From Rhizobium sp. (lineage in GTDB: Bacteria; Pseudomonadota; Gammaproteobacteria; Burkholderiales; Thiobacillaceae), in the NCBI GenBank assembly GCA_019459285.1, contig JAIBEL010000059.1, positions 1 through 37,586 on the forward strand: a DNA stretch of 37,586 bases. Reading direction: 5' to 3'. This document shows, piece by piece, positions 1 to 6,940 of this stretch. Both the position numbers and the translations under genes were made by a program. The notes below the pieces were generated by a model that ran no database searches, was not told the DNA's origin, and worked only from the letters and a program-made list of their open reading frames with translations. How positions within the stretch are numbered: the stretch's first letter is position 1; every line of letters begins with the position of its first letter.

Positions 1-72
1 TTTGTTGTCGGGGGGGTGGGGTTGGGGGGGTGCGCGGCGGCCGGCGCGGCCGGCTTCTAGACGCGTGCCGCC

Positions 73-516
73 TTGCCGGCGCAAGAATTGAAAGCAAGCG
101 ACCTCAAGGGCGCTCCCAGAACCCTGGCCGATTACCGTGGCAAGGTGGTGCTGCTCAACTTCTGGGCCACCTGGTGTCCGCCCTGCCAGCGCGAAATGCC
201 GTCGCTGGAGCGTCTGCGCACCAAAATGGCGGGGCGGCCGCTGGAGATCGTTGCGATTTCCAGCGCGGAAACGCCGGACGAGGTGAACGCCTATCTGTCG
301 AAAATGAAGCTGGGTTTCCCTGTTCTCCTCGACACCGACAGCAGCAACACGCGGCGCTGGAAGGTGTTCGCCCTGCCCACCACGTTTGTGCTGGATGCCG
401 AGGGACGGGTGCGCCACGTGCTGACCGGACCGGCCGAGTGGGACGAGGGCGAGGCCCTGGCTGTGGCCGAGTCCATGCTGGCCGAATCGCCGGCACCTGC
501 GAAACAGACGAAATAA
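73..516 (+). CDS. TlpA-family thioredoxin-like protein, 5' end missing or damaged
   Basis: The protein has a TlpA/ResA-type thioredoxin fold with the redox motif WCPPC, preceded by the usual LLNFWATW strand, and a cis-Pro region (ALPTTFV). Such proteins are normally exported and reduce disulfides or deliver reductant in the periplasm. The thioredoxin domain is complete (about 147 residues). The TTG at 73 is only the first start-like codon after an in-frame TAG at 58-60 and is unlikely to be the true start. The same frame upstream of that TAG reads like a signal peptide or lipoprotein leader (LGGCAAAGAAG). The true start therefore lies upstream of the window, and either a base error or a real nonsense mutation interrupts the leader. 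It stands just before soeABC in the same direction, so a link to sulfur-compound redox chemistry is possible but unproven. Confidence 0.8.
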   Translation: MPAQELKASDLKGAPRTLADYRGKVVLLNFWATWCPPCQREMPSLERLRTKMAGRPLEIVAISSAETPDEVNAYLSKMKLGFPVLLDTDSSNTRRWKVFALPTTFVLDAEGRVRHVLTGPAEWDEGEALAVAESMLAESPAPAKQTK

Positions 517-773
517 AGATGATCAAGTATTTAATTAATAAGGTCTTTTGATTGGTTGGCCTTATAGGGCTATCAGCCATTTTGCTTGCCATCCCGACGC
601 CTTAGCATGCAAAATAACAATATATTCGGAATGTTTAATATATAGCCGTCCCCGCAGCATCCAGTGCCGATGCGCTGGCGCTGTTTCCAGCAGTCACCTA
701 GTGTTATATCCGGGTAGGGAAATACGACTCCTGAATAAGGAGCCGTGGGGACAATTTTGAATCCAGAGACCGC
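517..773 (+). promoter_or_regulatory. Leader/intergenic region upstream of soeABC with hairpin
   Basis: This 257-base gap is AT-rich compared with the flanking genes and holds no credible gene. An imperfect AT inverted repeat (TATATT at 621-626, AATATA at 637-642) lies in its middle. Near soeA there is a hairpin: ACG-a-CTCCT (724-732), loop GAATA, AGGAG-c-CGT (738-746), with one mismatch. The AGGAG arm resembles a Shine-Dalgarno sequence but sits about 30 bases before the soeA ATG. The sequence next to the ATG (AGAG, 765-768) is weak. No convincing -35/-10 pair could be fixed by eye. A 5' UTR control element for soe expression is an inference. Confidence 0.45.
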
Positions 774-3650
774 ATGAACGCCAAGATCAAACTCGAAAAT
801 CACGACGCGCAGGAAATCAAGTACACCACGTGCTACATGTGTGCCTGCCGCTGCGGCATCAAGGTGACGCTGGAGGACAATAAGGTCCGCTTCATCCAGG
901 GTAACCGCAACCATCCCACCAACCAGGGCGTGCTGTGTGCCAAGGGCTCGGCCGGGATCATGAAACAGTACTCCACTGCCAAGCTGACTCAGCCTCTGAT
1001 GAGGAAGCCCGGCACCGAGCGCGGCGAAGGCATTTACGAAGCGATTTCCTGGGACCAGGCGCTCGACATCCTGACCGACCGACTGGAGGAAATCCGCTCG
1101 ACCGACCCGTCGAAGCTCGGTTTCTTCACCGGCCGCGACCAGATGCAGGCGCTGACCGGTCTGTGGGCGCAGCAGTTCGGTACCCCCAACTGGTCGGCGC
1201 ACGGCGGCTTCTGTTCGGTGAACATGGCGGCGGCCGGTCTCTATTCCATCGGTTTCTCGTTCTGGGAATTCGGCGCGCCGGACTGGGATTACGCCAAGTA
1301 CTTCCTGATGTGGGGCGTGGCGGAAGACCATTCCTCCAACCCGATCAAGATCGGCCTGGAAAAGCTCAAGCGCAAGGGCGGCAAGTTCGTCACTGTCAAC
1401 CCGGTGCGCACCGGCTATTCGGCAATCGCCGACGAATGGCTGCCGATCAAGCCCGGCATGGACGGCCTGCTCGCCATGTCGATGGTGCACGTGCTGCTTA
1501 AGCATGAAAAATTCGACTACGAATTCCTGGTGCGCTACACCAACGCCTCGTGGCTGGTGGTGCAGAGCCCGGGTCAAAAGGGCGACGGCCTGTTCCTGCG
1601 CGATGAGAACGACCATCCGCTGATCTGGGACATCGACAAGGAAGCGTTCCGCAACGGCATGGATGGCGATATCGCCCCGGCGCTGTTCGGCGAATATGTG
1701 GCGCCGGACGGGCGCCGCGTCAAGACCGTGATGTCGCTGATGGTCGAGCGTTATCTCGACGACCGCTACGCGCCGGAGAATGTGGCATTGGAATGCGGCC
1801 TGCCGGCCGAGAGCATCGAGCGCATTGCGCTGGAGATGGCGCACGTGGCGTTCAAGGAGACGGTCGAACTGCCGATCGAATGGACCGACGTGTGGGGCCG
1901 CAAGCATGACAAGGTCGTGGGCCGCCCGGTGGCGATGTACGCCATGCGTGGCATCGCGGCGCACTCCAACGGCTTCCATTCCTGCCGCGCGATCCACATG
2001 ATCCAGATGCTGCTTGGCGCGCTCGACGCGCCGGGCAACTTCCGCGCCCGCGCACCGTATCCGAAGCCGATTCCGCCGCACCAGCTGCCGGAAAACAACA
2101 TCGACATCATCAACGCGCCGAACACGCCGCTGTCGCGTCCGCCGCTCGGTTTCCCGACGCGTCCGGAAGACCTGGTGATCGACGAGTTCGGCAACCCGCT
2201 GCGCATCGACAAGGCCTATTCGTGGGAAGTGCCGATCGCTTCGCACGGCCTGATGCACATGGTGATCACCAACGCGACCAACCACGATCCCTACGCGCTC
2301 GACACGCTAATCCTGTTCATGGCCAACATGGCATGGAACTCGACTATGAACACGTCGAACATCCAGGACATGCTGCGCGCCAAGGATCCGGAAGAGCCCG
2401 GCCAATACAAGATTCCGTTCCTGGTGGTGATCGACGCCTTCCACTCGGAGATGACCAACTTCGCCGACCTGATCCTGCCGGACACCACCTACCTCGAGCG
2501 GCACGACTGCATTTCGCTGCTCGACCGGCCTATTTCGGAGCCGGATGCGGCGGCCGATGCGATCCGTTATCCGCTGGTCAAGCTCGACCGCGACGTGCGT
2601 CCGTGGCAGGAAGTCATGGTCGAGCTCGCCTCGCGCCTGAAATTCCCGGCGTTCACCAAGCCGGACGGCGCCCGCAAGTTCAAGGATTACCCCGACTTCA
2701 TCGTCAATTACGAGCGCTCGCCGGGCGTGGGCTTCCTCGCCGGCTGGCGCGGCAAGGACGGCACCAAGTCGCTGAAGGGCGAGCCGAACCCCAACCAGTG
2801 GGAAAAGTACATCGAGAACCAGAGCTTCTTCGCCCACCACTGGCCCGACAACCAGAAGTACATGCGCTACGCCAACAAGGACTACCTCGAAGTGGCGGCC
2901 GACGTCGGCTTCGTTGGCAAGGTCGAGCCCATCATCATGCAGTTCTATTCCGAGCCGCTGCAGAAGTTCCGCCTGGCGGGGCAGGGGCTGTACGACGGCC
3001 CGCAGCCGAACAACCAGGTCGACCGCGAGCGCCTGGTGAAGTACTTCGACCCGCTGCCGATGTGGTACGAGCCGCTTGAACAGCAGCGCGTGGACAAGGA
3101 GGAATACCCCTTCTTCGCGCTGACCCAGCGTCCCATGTTCATGTACCACTCGTGGGATTCGCAGAACGTGTGGCTGCGTCAGATCATGGCGCAGAACTAT
3201 ATGTACATGAACGCCCGCAAGGCCGCCGAAATGGGCATCAAGGACTTCGACTGGATCTGGGTCGAGTCGCACAACGGCAAGATCCGCTGCCAGGTCAAGA
3301 CCATGGAAGGCACCCAGGAAGACACCATCTGGACCTGGAACGCCATCGGCAAGCAGAAGGGCGCCTGGGGCCTGAACGCAAACGCGTCGGAAGCGACCAA
3401 GGGTTTCCTGCTTAATCATCTGATTTCCGAACTCCTGCCGGAAAAGGCGGGCGAGCGCCGCGTCACCAACTCCGACCCGGTCACCGGTCAGGCCGCGTGG
3501 TTCGACCTGCGCGTGAAAATCTGGAAAGCCGCGCCGGGCGAAACCGGTTCGTGGCCGCAGTTCGACGAACTGAAGCCGTTGCCGGGGGACGAGCGTTACG
3601 AGCGCCCCGATGTGCTGCGTTACGACGCACGCAGCCACGAAAAGAACTGA
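774..3650 (+). CDS. soeA: Sulfite dehydrogenase (quinone), molybdopterin subunit SoeA
   Basis: This 958-residue protein belongs to the molybdopterin oxidoreductase (DMSO reductase/PSR) superfamily. The N-terminus carries the [4Fe-4S] motif C20-x2-C23-x3-C27-x27-C55. The Mo-bisMGD-binding body and a C-terminal molydopterin-dinucleotide-binding domain (from about residue 790) follow. There is no twin-arginine leader, so the enzyme stays in the cytoplasm. That, with soeB and soeC directly downstream, matches the SoeABC sulfite dehydrogenase known from Allochromatium vinosum, which oxidises sulfite to sulfate and passes electrons to quinone. Neighbouring rhodanese, tusA and dsrE-like genes support a sulfur-oxidation role. 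Polysulfide/thiosulfate reductases have the same architecture but usually carry a Tat signal on the catalytic subunit. SoeA is the best call. Confidence 0.88.
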   Translation: MNAKIKLENHDAQEIKYTTCYMCACRCGIKVTLEDNKVRFIQGNRNHPTNQGVLCAKGSAGIMKQYSTAKLTQPLMRKPGTERGEGIYEAISWDQALDILTDRLEEIRSTDPSKLGFFTGRDQMQALTGLWAQQFGTPNWSAHGGFCSVNMAAAGLYSIGFSFWEFGAPDWDYAKYFLMWGVAEDHSSNPIKIGLEKLKRKGGKFVTVNPVRTGYSAIADEWLPIKPGMDGLLAMSMVHVLLKHEKFDYEFLVRYTNASWLVVQSPGQKGDGLFLRDENDHPLIWDIDKEAFRNGMDGDIAPALFGEYVAPDGRRVKTVMSLMVERYLDDRYAPENVALECGLPAESIERIALEMAHVAFKETVELPIEWTDVWGRKHDKVVGRPVAMYAMRGIAAHSNGFHSCRAIHMIQMLLGALDAPGNFRARAPYPKPIPPHQLPENNIDIINAPNTPLSRPPLGFPTRPEDLVIDEFGNPLRIDKAYSWEVPIASHGLMHMVITNATNHDPYALDTLILFMANMAWNSTMNTSNIQDMLRAKDPEEPGQYKIPFLVVIDAFHSEMTNFADLILPDTTYLERHDCISLLDRPISEPDAAADAIRYPLVKLDRDVRPWQEVMVELASRLKFPAFTKPDGARKFKDYPDFIVNYERSPGVGFLAGWRGKDGTKSLKGEPNPNQWEKYIENQSFFAHHWPDNQKYMRYANKDYLEVAADVGFVGKVEPIIMQFYSEPLQKFRLAGQGLYDGPQPNNQVDRERLVKYFDPLPMWYEPLEQQRVDKEEYPFFALTQRPMFMYHSWDSQNVWLRQIMAQNYMYMNARKAAEMGIKDFDWIWVESHNGKIRCQVKTMEGTQEDTIWTWNAIGKQKGAWGLNANASEATKGFLLNHLISELLPEKAGERRVTNSDPVTGQAAWFDLRVKIWKAAPGETGSWPQFDELKPLPGDERYERPDVLRYDARSHEKN

Positions 3651-3681
3651 GCAGCACCTGTATAAATAAAGCGAGCACAAC

Positions 3682-4377
3682 ATGAGACTTGGATTGGTCA
3701 TCGACCTCGACGTGTGCGTGGGCTGCCATGCCTGCGCCATCGCCTGCAAGGAATGGAACGCCTCCGGCACCATCGGCCCGTTGTCCGACTACCAGCCCTA
3801 TGGCGCCGAGCCGTCGGGCGTGTGGTTCAACCGGATCCGCCATTACGAAATGGACGAGTATCCGAACAACAAGACGGTCAACTTCCCGATGTCGTGCATG
3901 CACTGCGAGGACGCAGACTGCGTCACCGTGTGCCCGACCGGTGCCTCGTACAAGCGTGCCGAAGACGGCATCGTGCTGATCGACCAGGACAAGTGCATGG
4001 GCTGCAACTATTGCTCGTGGGCCTGCCCCTACGGCGCGCGCGAACTCGACCGTTCCAGCGGCACGATGAAGAAGTGCACCCTGTGCGTCGACCGCATCTA
4101 CGACCAGGAATTGCCAGTCGAAGAGCGCCAGCCTTCGTGCGTGCTGACCTGCCCGGCGCACGCCCGCATGTTCGGCGACTTCGACGATCCCGATTCGGCG
4201 GTGTCGCGCACCGTGCGAGAGCGCGGTGGCTACCCGCTGATGCCCGAACTCAACTACAACCCGACCAACCAGTACCTGCCGCCGCGCCGCAAGCCGGTGA
4301 TCCCGGTCGAGACGCAGCCCAAGGGCGGTCTGAAGGAAAGCATCAAGCAGTTCGCCAACAAATTGGTGCGCCGTTGA
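3682..4377 (+). CDS. soeB: Sulfite dehydrogenase iron-sulfur subunit SoeB
   Basis: This 231-residue ferredoxin-like electron-transfer subunit has four cysteine clusters: CVGCHACAIAC near the N-terminus, CMHCEDADCVTVC, CMGCNYCSWAC, and CTLC with a later CVLTC. That is the four-cubane pattern of DmsB/PsrB/SoeB proteins. It shuttles electrons from SoeA to the membrane anchor SoeC. The gene starts 31 bases after soeA; the ATG is preceded only by a weak GCGAG. There is no export signal, as expected for a cytoplasm-facing complex. The C-terminus is basic (KQFANKLVRR). It is almost certainly co-transcribed with soeA and soeC. Confidence 0.88.
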   Translation: MRLGLVIDLDVCVGCHACAIACKEWNASGTIGPLSDYQPYGAEPSGVWFNRIRHYEMDEYPNNKTVNFPMSCMHCEDADCVTVCPTGASYKRAEDGIVLIDQDKCMGCNYCSWACPYGARELDRSSGTMKKCTLCVDRIYDQELPVEERQPSCVLTCPAHARMFGDFDDPDSAVSRTVRERGGYPLMPELNYNPTNQYLPPRRKPVIPVETQPKGGLKESIKQFANKLVRR

Positions 4378-4413
4378 ACCGCGCTGCCCAATAAATTAGA
4401 GCCAGGAGAATCC

Positions 4414-5352
4414 ATGCATCCCGCTTTCTCAGTCATCTTCTTCACCGTGGCGTCGGGCGCCGGCTTCGGCCTGTTCTCGCTGCTGTTCATCGCCGACACC
4501 TTCAAGCTCGGCGGCGGTTTCACCCCCGTTCAGATTGTCATCGGCGGAATCGTCGCGCTGGGCCTGATCGCGTTCGGTCTGCTGTCGTCCACCTTCCACC
4601 TCGCCAACCCGAAAAACGCCTGGCGCGCTTTCAGCCGCTTCCGCACCTCGTGGCTGTCGCGCGAAGGCGTGTTCGCCGTGGTGTTCATGCCGCTGGCCCT
4701 GATCTATCTGGCCAGCATCTGGTTCGAGGCGCCGCTGTGGCTGCGCGAAACCTTCGGCCTCCTGTCGGCCGTGCTGGCCTGGATCACGGTGTTTTCCACC
4801 GGCATGATCTACGCCTGCCTGAAAACCATCCGCCAGTGGAATACCCCGCTGGTGCCGGCCAACTACCTGGCGCTGGGCTACGCCAGCGGTAGCCTGCTGC
4901 TGCTGCTGGGTGCGGTCATCGCCGGCCTCGACACCACGCCCTACATCGCGATGTCGGCGCTGATCGTCTCGATCGCCGCGGTACTGAAGGCGATCTATTA
5001 TTTCTGGATTCGCAGCCCGGGCCTCACCCCCACGATCAATACTGCGACGGGCCTGACTCGGGCCAAGGTCAAACTGCTCGATACCGGACATACCCACGGG
5101 ACTTTTCTTACCCAGGAGTTCGGCTTCCAGATTGCACGTCAGAAGGCCGGCCTGCTCAAGGTGGTGGTATTCGGGCTGGGCTTTGCACTGCCTGGATTGA
5201 TGCTGGTGTGGGTCTTCAATGCGCAAGGCGGACAAGCTGCGGCTGTCGTCGCGGCCTGCGCGGGAATCGCAGGCGCGGCCGTGGAGCGCTGGCTGTTTTT
5301 CGCAGAAGCGCGTCATGTCGTGAATCTGTATCACGGTGCCCAGCGCTGCTGA
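4414..5352 (+). CDS. soeC: Sulfite dehydrogenase membrane anchor SoeC (DmsC-like)
   Basis: This 312-residue integral membrane protein has about eight hydrophobic segments and is of the DmsC type rather than the longer NrfD/PsrC type, as in SoeABC of sulfur oxidisers. It anchors SoeAB on the cytoplasmic face of the membrane and hands electrons to the quinone pool. The ATG at 4414 has a clear ribosome-binding site (CAGGAGA, 4403-4409). It is the last gene of the soe unit: a hairpin terminator follows 20 bases after the stop, and the next gene has its own promoter. Confidence 0.87.
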   Translation: MHPAFSVIFFTVASGAGFGLFSLLFIADTFKLGGGFTPVQIVIGGIVALGLIAFGLLSSTFHLANPKNAWRAFSRFRTSWLSREGVFAVVFMPLALIYLASIWFEAPLWLRETFGLLSAVLAWITVFSTGMIYACLKTIRQWNTPLVPANYLALGYASGSLLLLLGAVIAGLDTTPYIAMSALIVSIAAVLKAIYYFWIRSPGLTPTINTATGLTRAKVKLLDTGHTHGTFLTQEFGFQIARQKAGLLKVVVFGLGFALPGLMLVWVFNAQGGQAAAVVAACAGIAGAAVERWLFFAEARHVVNLYHGAQRC

Positions 5353-5372
5353 ATGAATTCCCGCAATTCGAC

Positions 5373-5403
5373 AGGGGGTATGCTTGGCGTACCCCCTGCT
5401 TTG
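5373..5403 (+). terminator. Terminator after soeC
   Basis: A perfect 8-bp stem AGGGGGTA (5373-5380) pairs with TACCCCCT (5390-5397) around a 9-base loop and is followed by GCTTT. The T-run is short, so termination may be partial. The loop also contains the likely -35 box (TTGGCG, 5384-5389) of the rhodanese promoter. Confidence 0.7.
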
Positions 5404-5428
5404 GGTTATATTAGAAAGTTCTAATTTA
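5384..5428 (+). promoter_or_regulatory. Rhodanese promoter with palindromic operator
   Basis: TTGGCG (5384-5389, 4/6 to the -35 consensus) lies 17 bases before TATATT (5407-5412, 5/6 to the -10 consensus). A palindrome TTAGAA-AG-TTCTAA (5411-5424) overlaps and follows the -10 box. The symmetry extends by one A/T pair, then one mismatch, then two more pairs (5407-5428). The placement fits a repressor operator. ArsR-family sulfide/persulfide sensors (BigR/SqrR type) commonly bind AT-rich palindromes at such positions, but the identity of the regulator here is inference. Confidence 0.6.
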
Positions 5429-5452
5429 TTCCATTGCAGGAGTATGACATCT

Positions 5453-5782
5453 ATGTTCGGACTGTCAGGATTCAAGGAAGTCGATGTCGCCTACGTAGCC
5501 GAGATCGCGACCAAGGGCGCGCATCTGATCGATGTGCGTACCGAAGCCGAAGTGGCCCAGGGCGTGATCGATGGAGCCATTCACATCCCGCTGCATCTGC
5601 TCCCGTTGCGCGCGGCCGACATTCCCCAGGACAAGCCGGTGGTGATCTACTGCCGCTCGGGCGCACGCTCGGCGCAGGCGTGTGCGTTCATGGCTTCAAA
5701 GGGCTATAACAACATGCACAATCTGGCCGGTGGCATCATGGCGTGGGCGCGTTCGGGCAATGCGCTGAGCCAGCCCCGATAG
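5453..5782 (+). CDS. Single-domain rhodanese (sulfurtransferase)
   Basis: This small protein of 109 residues is a single rhodanese domain. The catalytic loop CRSGAR follows the strand VVIY, and the IDVRTEAE motif lies near the N-terminus. The active-site Cys carries a persulfide and would donate sulfane sulfur to TusA, encoded next. The start was placed at ATG 5453 because AGGAG (5438-5442) is 10 bases upstream. The in-frame ATG at 5444 is only one base from that site. The gene has its own promoter and operator-like palindrome. The order rhodanese-tusA-dsrE-like is a recurring sulfur-trafficking module in sulfur-oxidising proteobacteria. Confidence 0.88.
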   Translation: MFGLSGFKEVDVAYVAEIATKGAHLIDVRTEAEVAQGVIDGAIHIPLHLLPLRAADIPQDKPVVIYCRSGARSAQACAFMASKGYNNMHNLAGGIMAWARSGNALSQPR

Positions 5783-5811
5783 CGCGAACGTCGAAGGAAT
5801 GGCCTGATTTT

Positions 5812-5842
5812 CCTATTGCGCAGCAATTTCGGTTGCAATAGG
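5812..5842 (+). promoter_or_regulatory. Alternative hairpins upstream of tusA
   Basis: CCTATTGC (5812-5819) is perfectly complementary to GCAATAGG (5835-5842) across a 15-base loop. Inside it, ATTGC (5815-5819) can instead pair with GCAAT (5823-5827) across GCA. Two mutually exclusive structures therefore share one arm. A run of six Ts (5871-5876) follows before the tusA start. This may be an operator, a weak terminator of the rhodanese transcript or an attenuator; the sequence alone does not decide. Confidence 0.5.
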
Positions 5843-5917
5843 GGAACTTCTGGTTTAAGGTACCGCAGCGTTTTTTAGTACATGCCGATTTAATGGATTT
5901 AATGTAAGGAGAACAAC

Positions 5918-6145
5918 ATGAATTTCGATAAAGAACTCGATGCACGTGGTCTGAACTGTCCCCTGCCCATCCTCCGTGCCAAGAAAGCCCTGGCCGAAGT
6001 CGCCAGCGGACAAGTGCTGAAAATCCTGTCGACCGACCCGGGTTCGGTCAAGGATTTTGCCGCCTTCGCCAAGCAGACTGGCAACGAACTGCTGTCCACT
6101 GCCGAGGCAGGTGGCGAGTTCACCTTCTTCATGAAGAAAAAATAA
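5918..6145 (+). CDS. tusA: Sulfur carrier protein TusA
   Basis: This 75-residue protein has the TusA/SirA/YedF signature: LDARGLNCPLPI, with the sulfur-carrying Cys14 in a C-P-x-P motif. TusA accepts sulfane sulfur as a persulfide from a rhodanese or cysteine desulfurase. In sulfur oxidisers it passes sulfur on to DsrE-type proteins and to the Dsr or Hdr-like oxidation systems. The ATG is preceded by AAGGAG (5906-5911). Its neighbours, a rhodanese upstream and a DsrE-like protein downstream, indicate a dissimilatory sulfur-transfer role rather than, or in addition to, tRNA thiolation. Confidence 0.93.
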   Translation: MNFDKELDARGLNCPLPILRAKKALAEVASGQVLKILSTDPGSVKDFAAFAKQTGNELLSTAEAGGEFTFFMKKK

Positions 6146-6162
6146 TAAAAGAAACCTAACCG

Positions 6163-6204
6163 GCGCCGACTGTTCCAAAGAAGAACACACGGCGCTGTTT
6201 TTTT
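6163..6204 (+). terminator. Terminator/attenuator between tusA and the dsrE-like gene
   Basis: Stem GCGCCG (6163-6168) pairs with CGGCGC (6190-6195). After a 2x2 internal loop, an upper stem TGTTC (6171-6175) pairs with GAACA (6183-6187). Seven Ts follow (6198-6204). The next gene's ribosome-binding site lies right after the T-run, so the hairpin could set the ratio of tusA to dsrE transcripts. Confidence 0.7.
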
Positions 6205-6224
6205 AACGAAACAGGAGAGAGAGC

Positions 6225-6734
6225 ATGGATACCAAAAAAATGGCCATCATCGCCACCAAGGGCACGCTGGACTGGGCTTACCCCCCGTTCATCCTGGCCT
6301 CGACGGCGGCTGCGCTGGGCTACGAAACCCAGATTTTCTTCACCTTCTACGGCCTCCAGCTCGTCCGCAAGGATCTGTCTGTCCTGAAAGTGAGCCCCTT
6401 GGGCAACCCCGGCATGCCGATGAAAATGCCCTTTGGCCCGAAATGGTTCAAGAGCATCAACTGGAACATGCCCAACGCCATCCAGTCGCTCATCCCCGGC
6501 TATGAAAGCGTGGCGACGGCCCTGATGAAGCAGACCATTGCCAACAACGGCGTGGCGACCATCCCTGACCTGCGCGAGCTGTGCCAGGAAGCAGAAGTCA
6601 AATTCATCGCCTGCCAGATGACCGTCGAACTGTTCGGCTTCGAACATTCCGACTTCATCGACGGCCTTGAGTACGGCGGTGCGGCGACCTTCTTCGAATT
6701 TGCCGGCGAAACCGACATCTGCCTGTTCATTTAA
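6225..6734 (+). CDS. DsrE2/DsrE3-like soluble sulfurtransferase (DsrE/DsrF/DrsH-like family)
   Basis: This 169-residue protein has an N-terminal AIIATKGTLDWAYPP segment and a conserved C130-Q-M-T-V-E-L-F-G motif; Cys120 is a second cysteine. This is the pattern of DsrE2/DsrE3-type proteins found with tusA, rhodanese or Hdr-like genes in sulfur oxidisers. Members bind sulfur on the conserved Cys and exchange it with TusA. No strong transmembrane segment is visible, so it looks like a soluble form rather than membrane-bound DsrE2A. The ribosome-binding site is ACAGGAG (6211-6217). The exact subfamily cannot be settled without a tree, so no symbol is given. Confidence 0.85.
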   Translation: MDTKKMAIIATKGTLDWAYPPFILASTAAALGYETQIFFTFYGLQLVRKDLSVLKVSPLGNPGMPMKMPFGPKWFKSINWNMPNAIQSLIPGYESVATALMKQTIANNGVATIPDLRELCQEAEVKFIACQMTVELFGFEHSDFIDGLEYGGAATFFEFAGETDICLFI

Positions 6735-6766
6735 GAAACAGTCGCTGAAGCGATTCCCGCATCATG

Positions 6767-6798
6767 AAAAAGAGCCGAATCCATTCGGCTCTTTTTTT
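6767..6798 (+). terminator. Strong intrinsic terminator after the dsrE-like gene
   Basis: A perfect inverted repeat, AAAAAGAGCCGAAT (6767-6780), CC, ATTCGGCTCTTTTT (6783-6796), continues into a seven-T run (6792-6798). It is A-rich on the other side, so it can work in both directions. It closes the sulfur-relay unit. Confidence 0.92.
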
Positions 6799-6940
6799 AT
6801 GTGTCTTTTGTACCACATTCGATACAGATTGTTCAGTGGGCTGCGCTGGCTGGCTTGTCTAAGCTCCAGTGCACGCGTAGCCTTCAAGTCAGGCCATTCA
6901 ATAGGCTGATCCGTAATAACTTTGCCCCTAGGAGACAATA

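Noticed and set aside
1-35. G-quadruplex-forming element from the G-runs at the left edge
   Set aside because: The runs are at the very end of the sequence beside a broken leader frame. An assembly-edge artefact is at least as likely, and no regulatory context supports it.
573-2285. 570-codon open frame on the - strand opposite soeA
   Set aside because: It is antisense to a clear molybdoenzyme gene. The product is Arg/His/Val-rich without domains, as expected from the reverse frame of GC-rich coding DNA.
774-3650. Polysulfide, thiosulfate or DMSO reductase catalytic subunit
   Set aside because: The N-terminus has no twin-arginine signal, and the neighbours are sulfur-oxidation relay genes, so cytoplasmic SoeA fits better.
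2307-3773. 488-codon - strand frame over the end of soeA
   Set aside because: Shadow of soeA; composition and lack of any motif argue against a gene.
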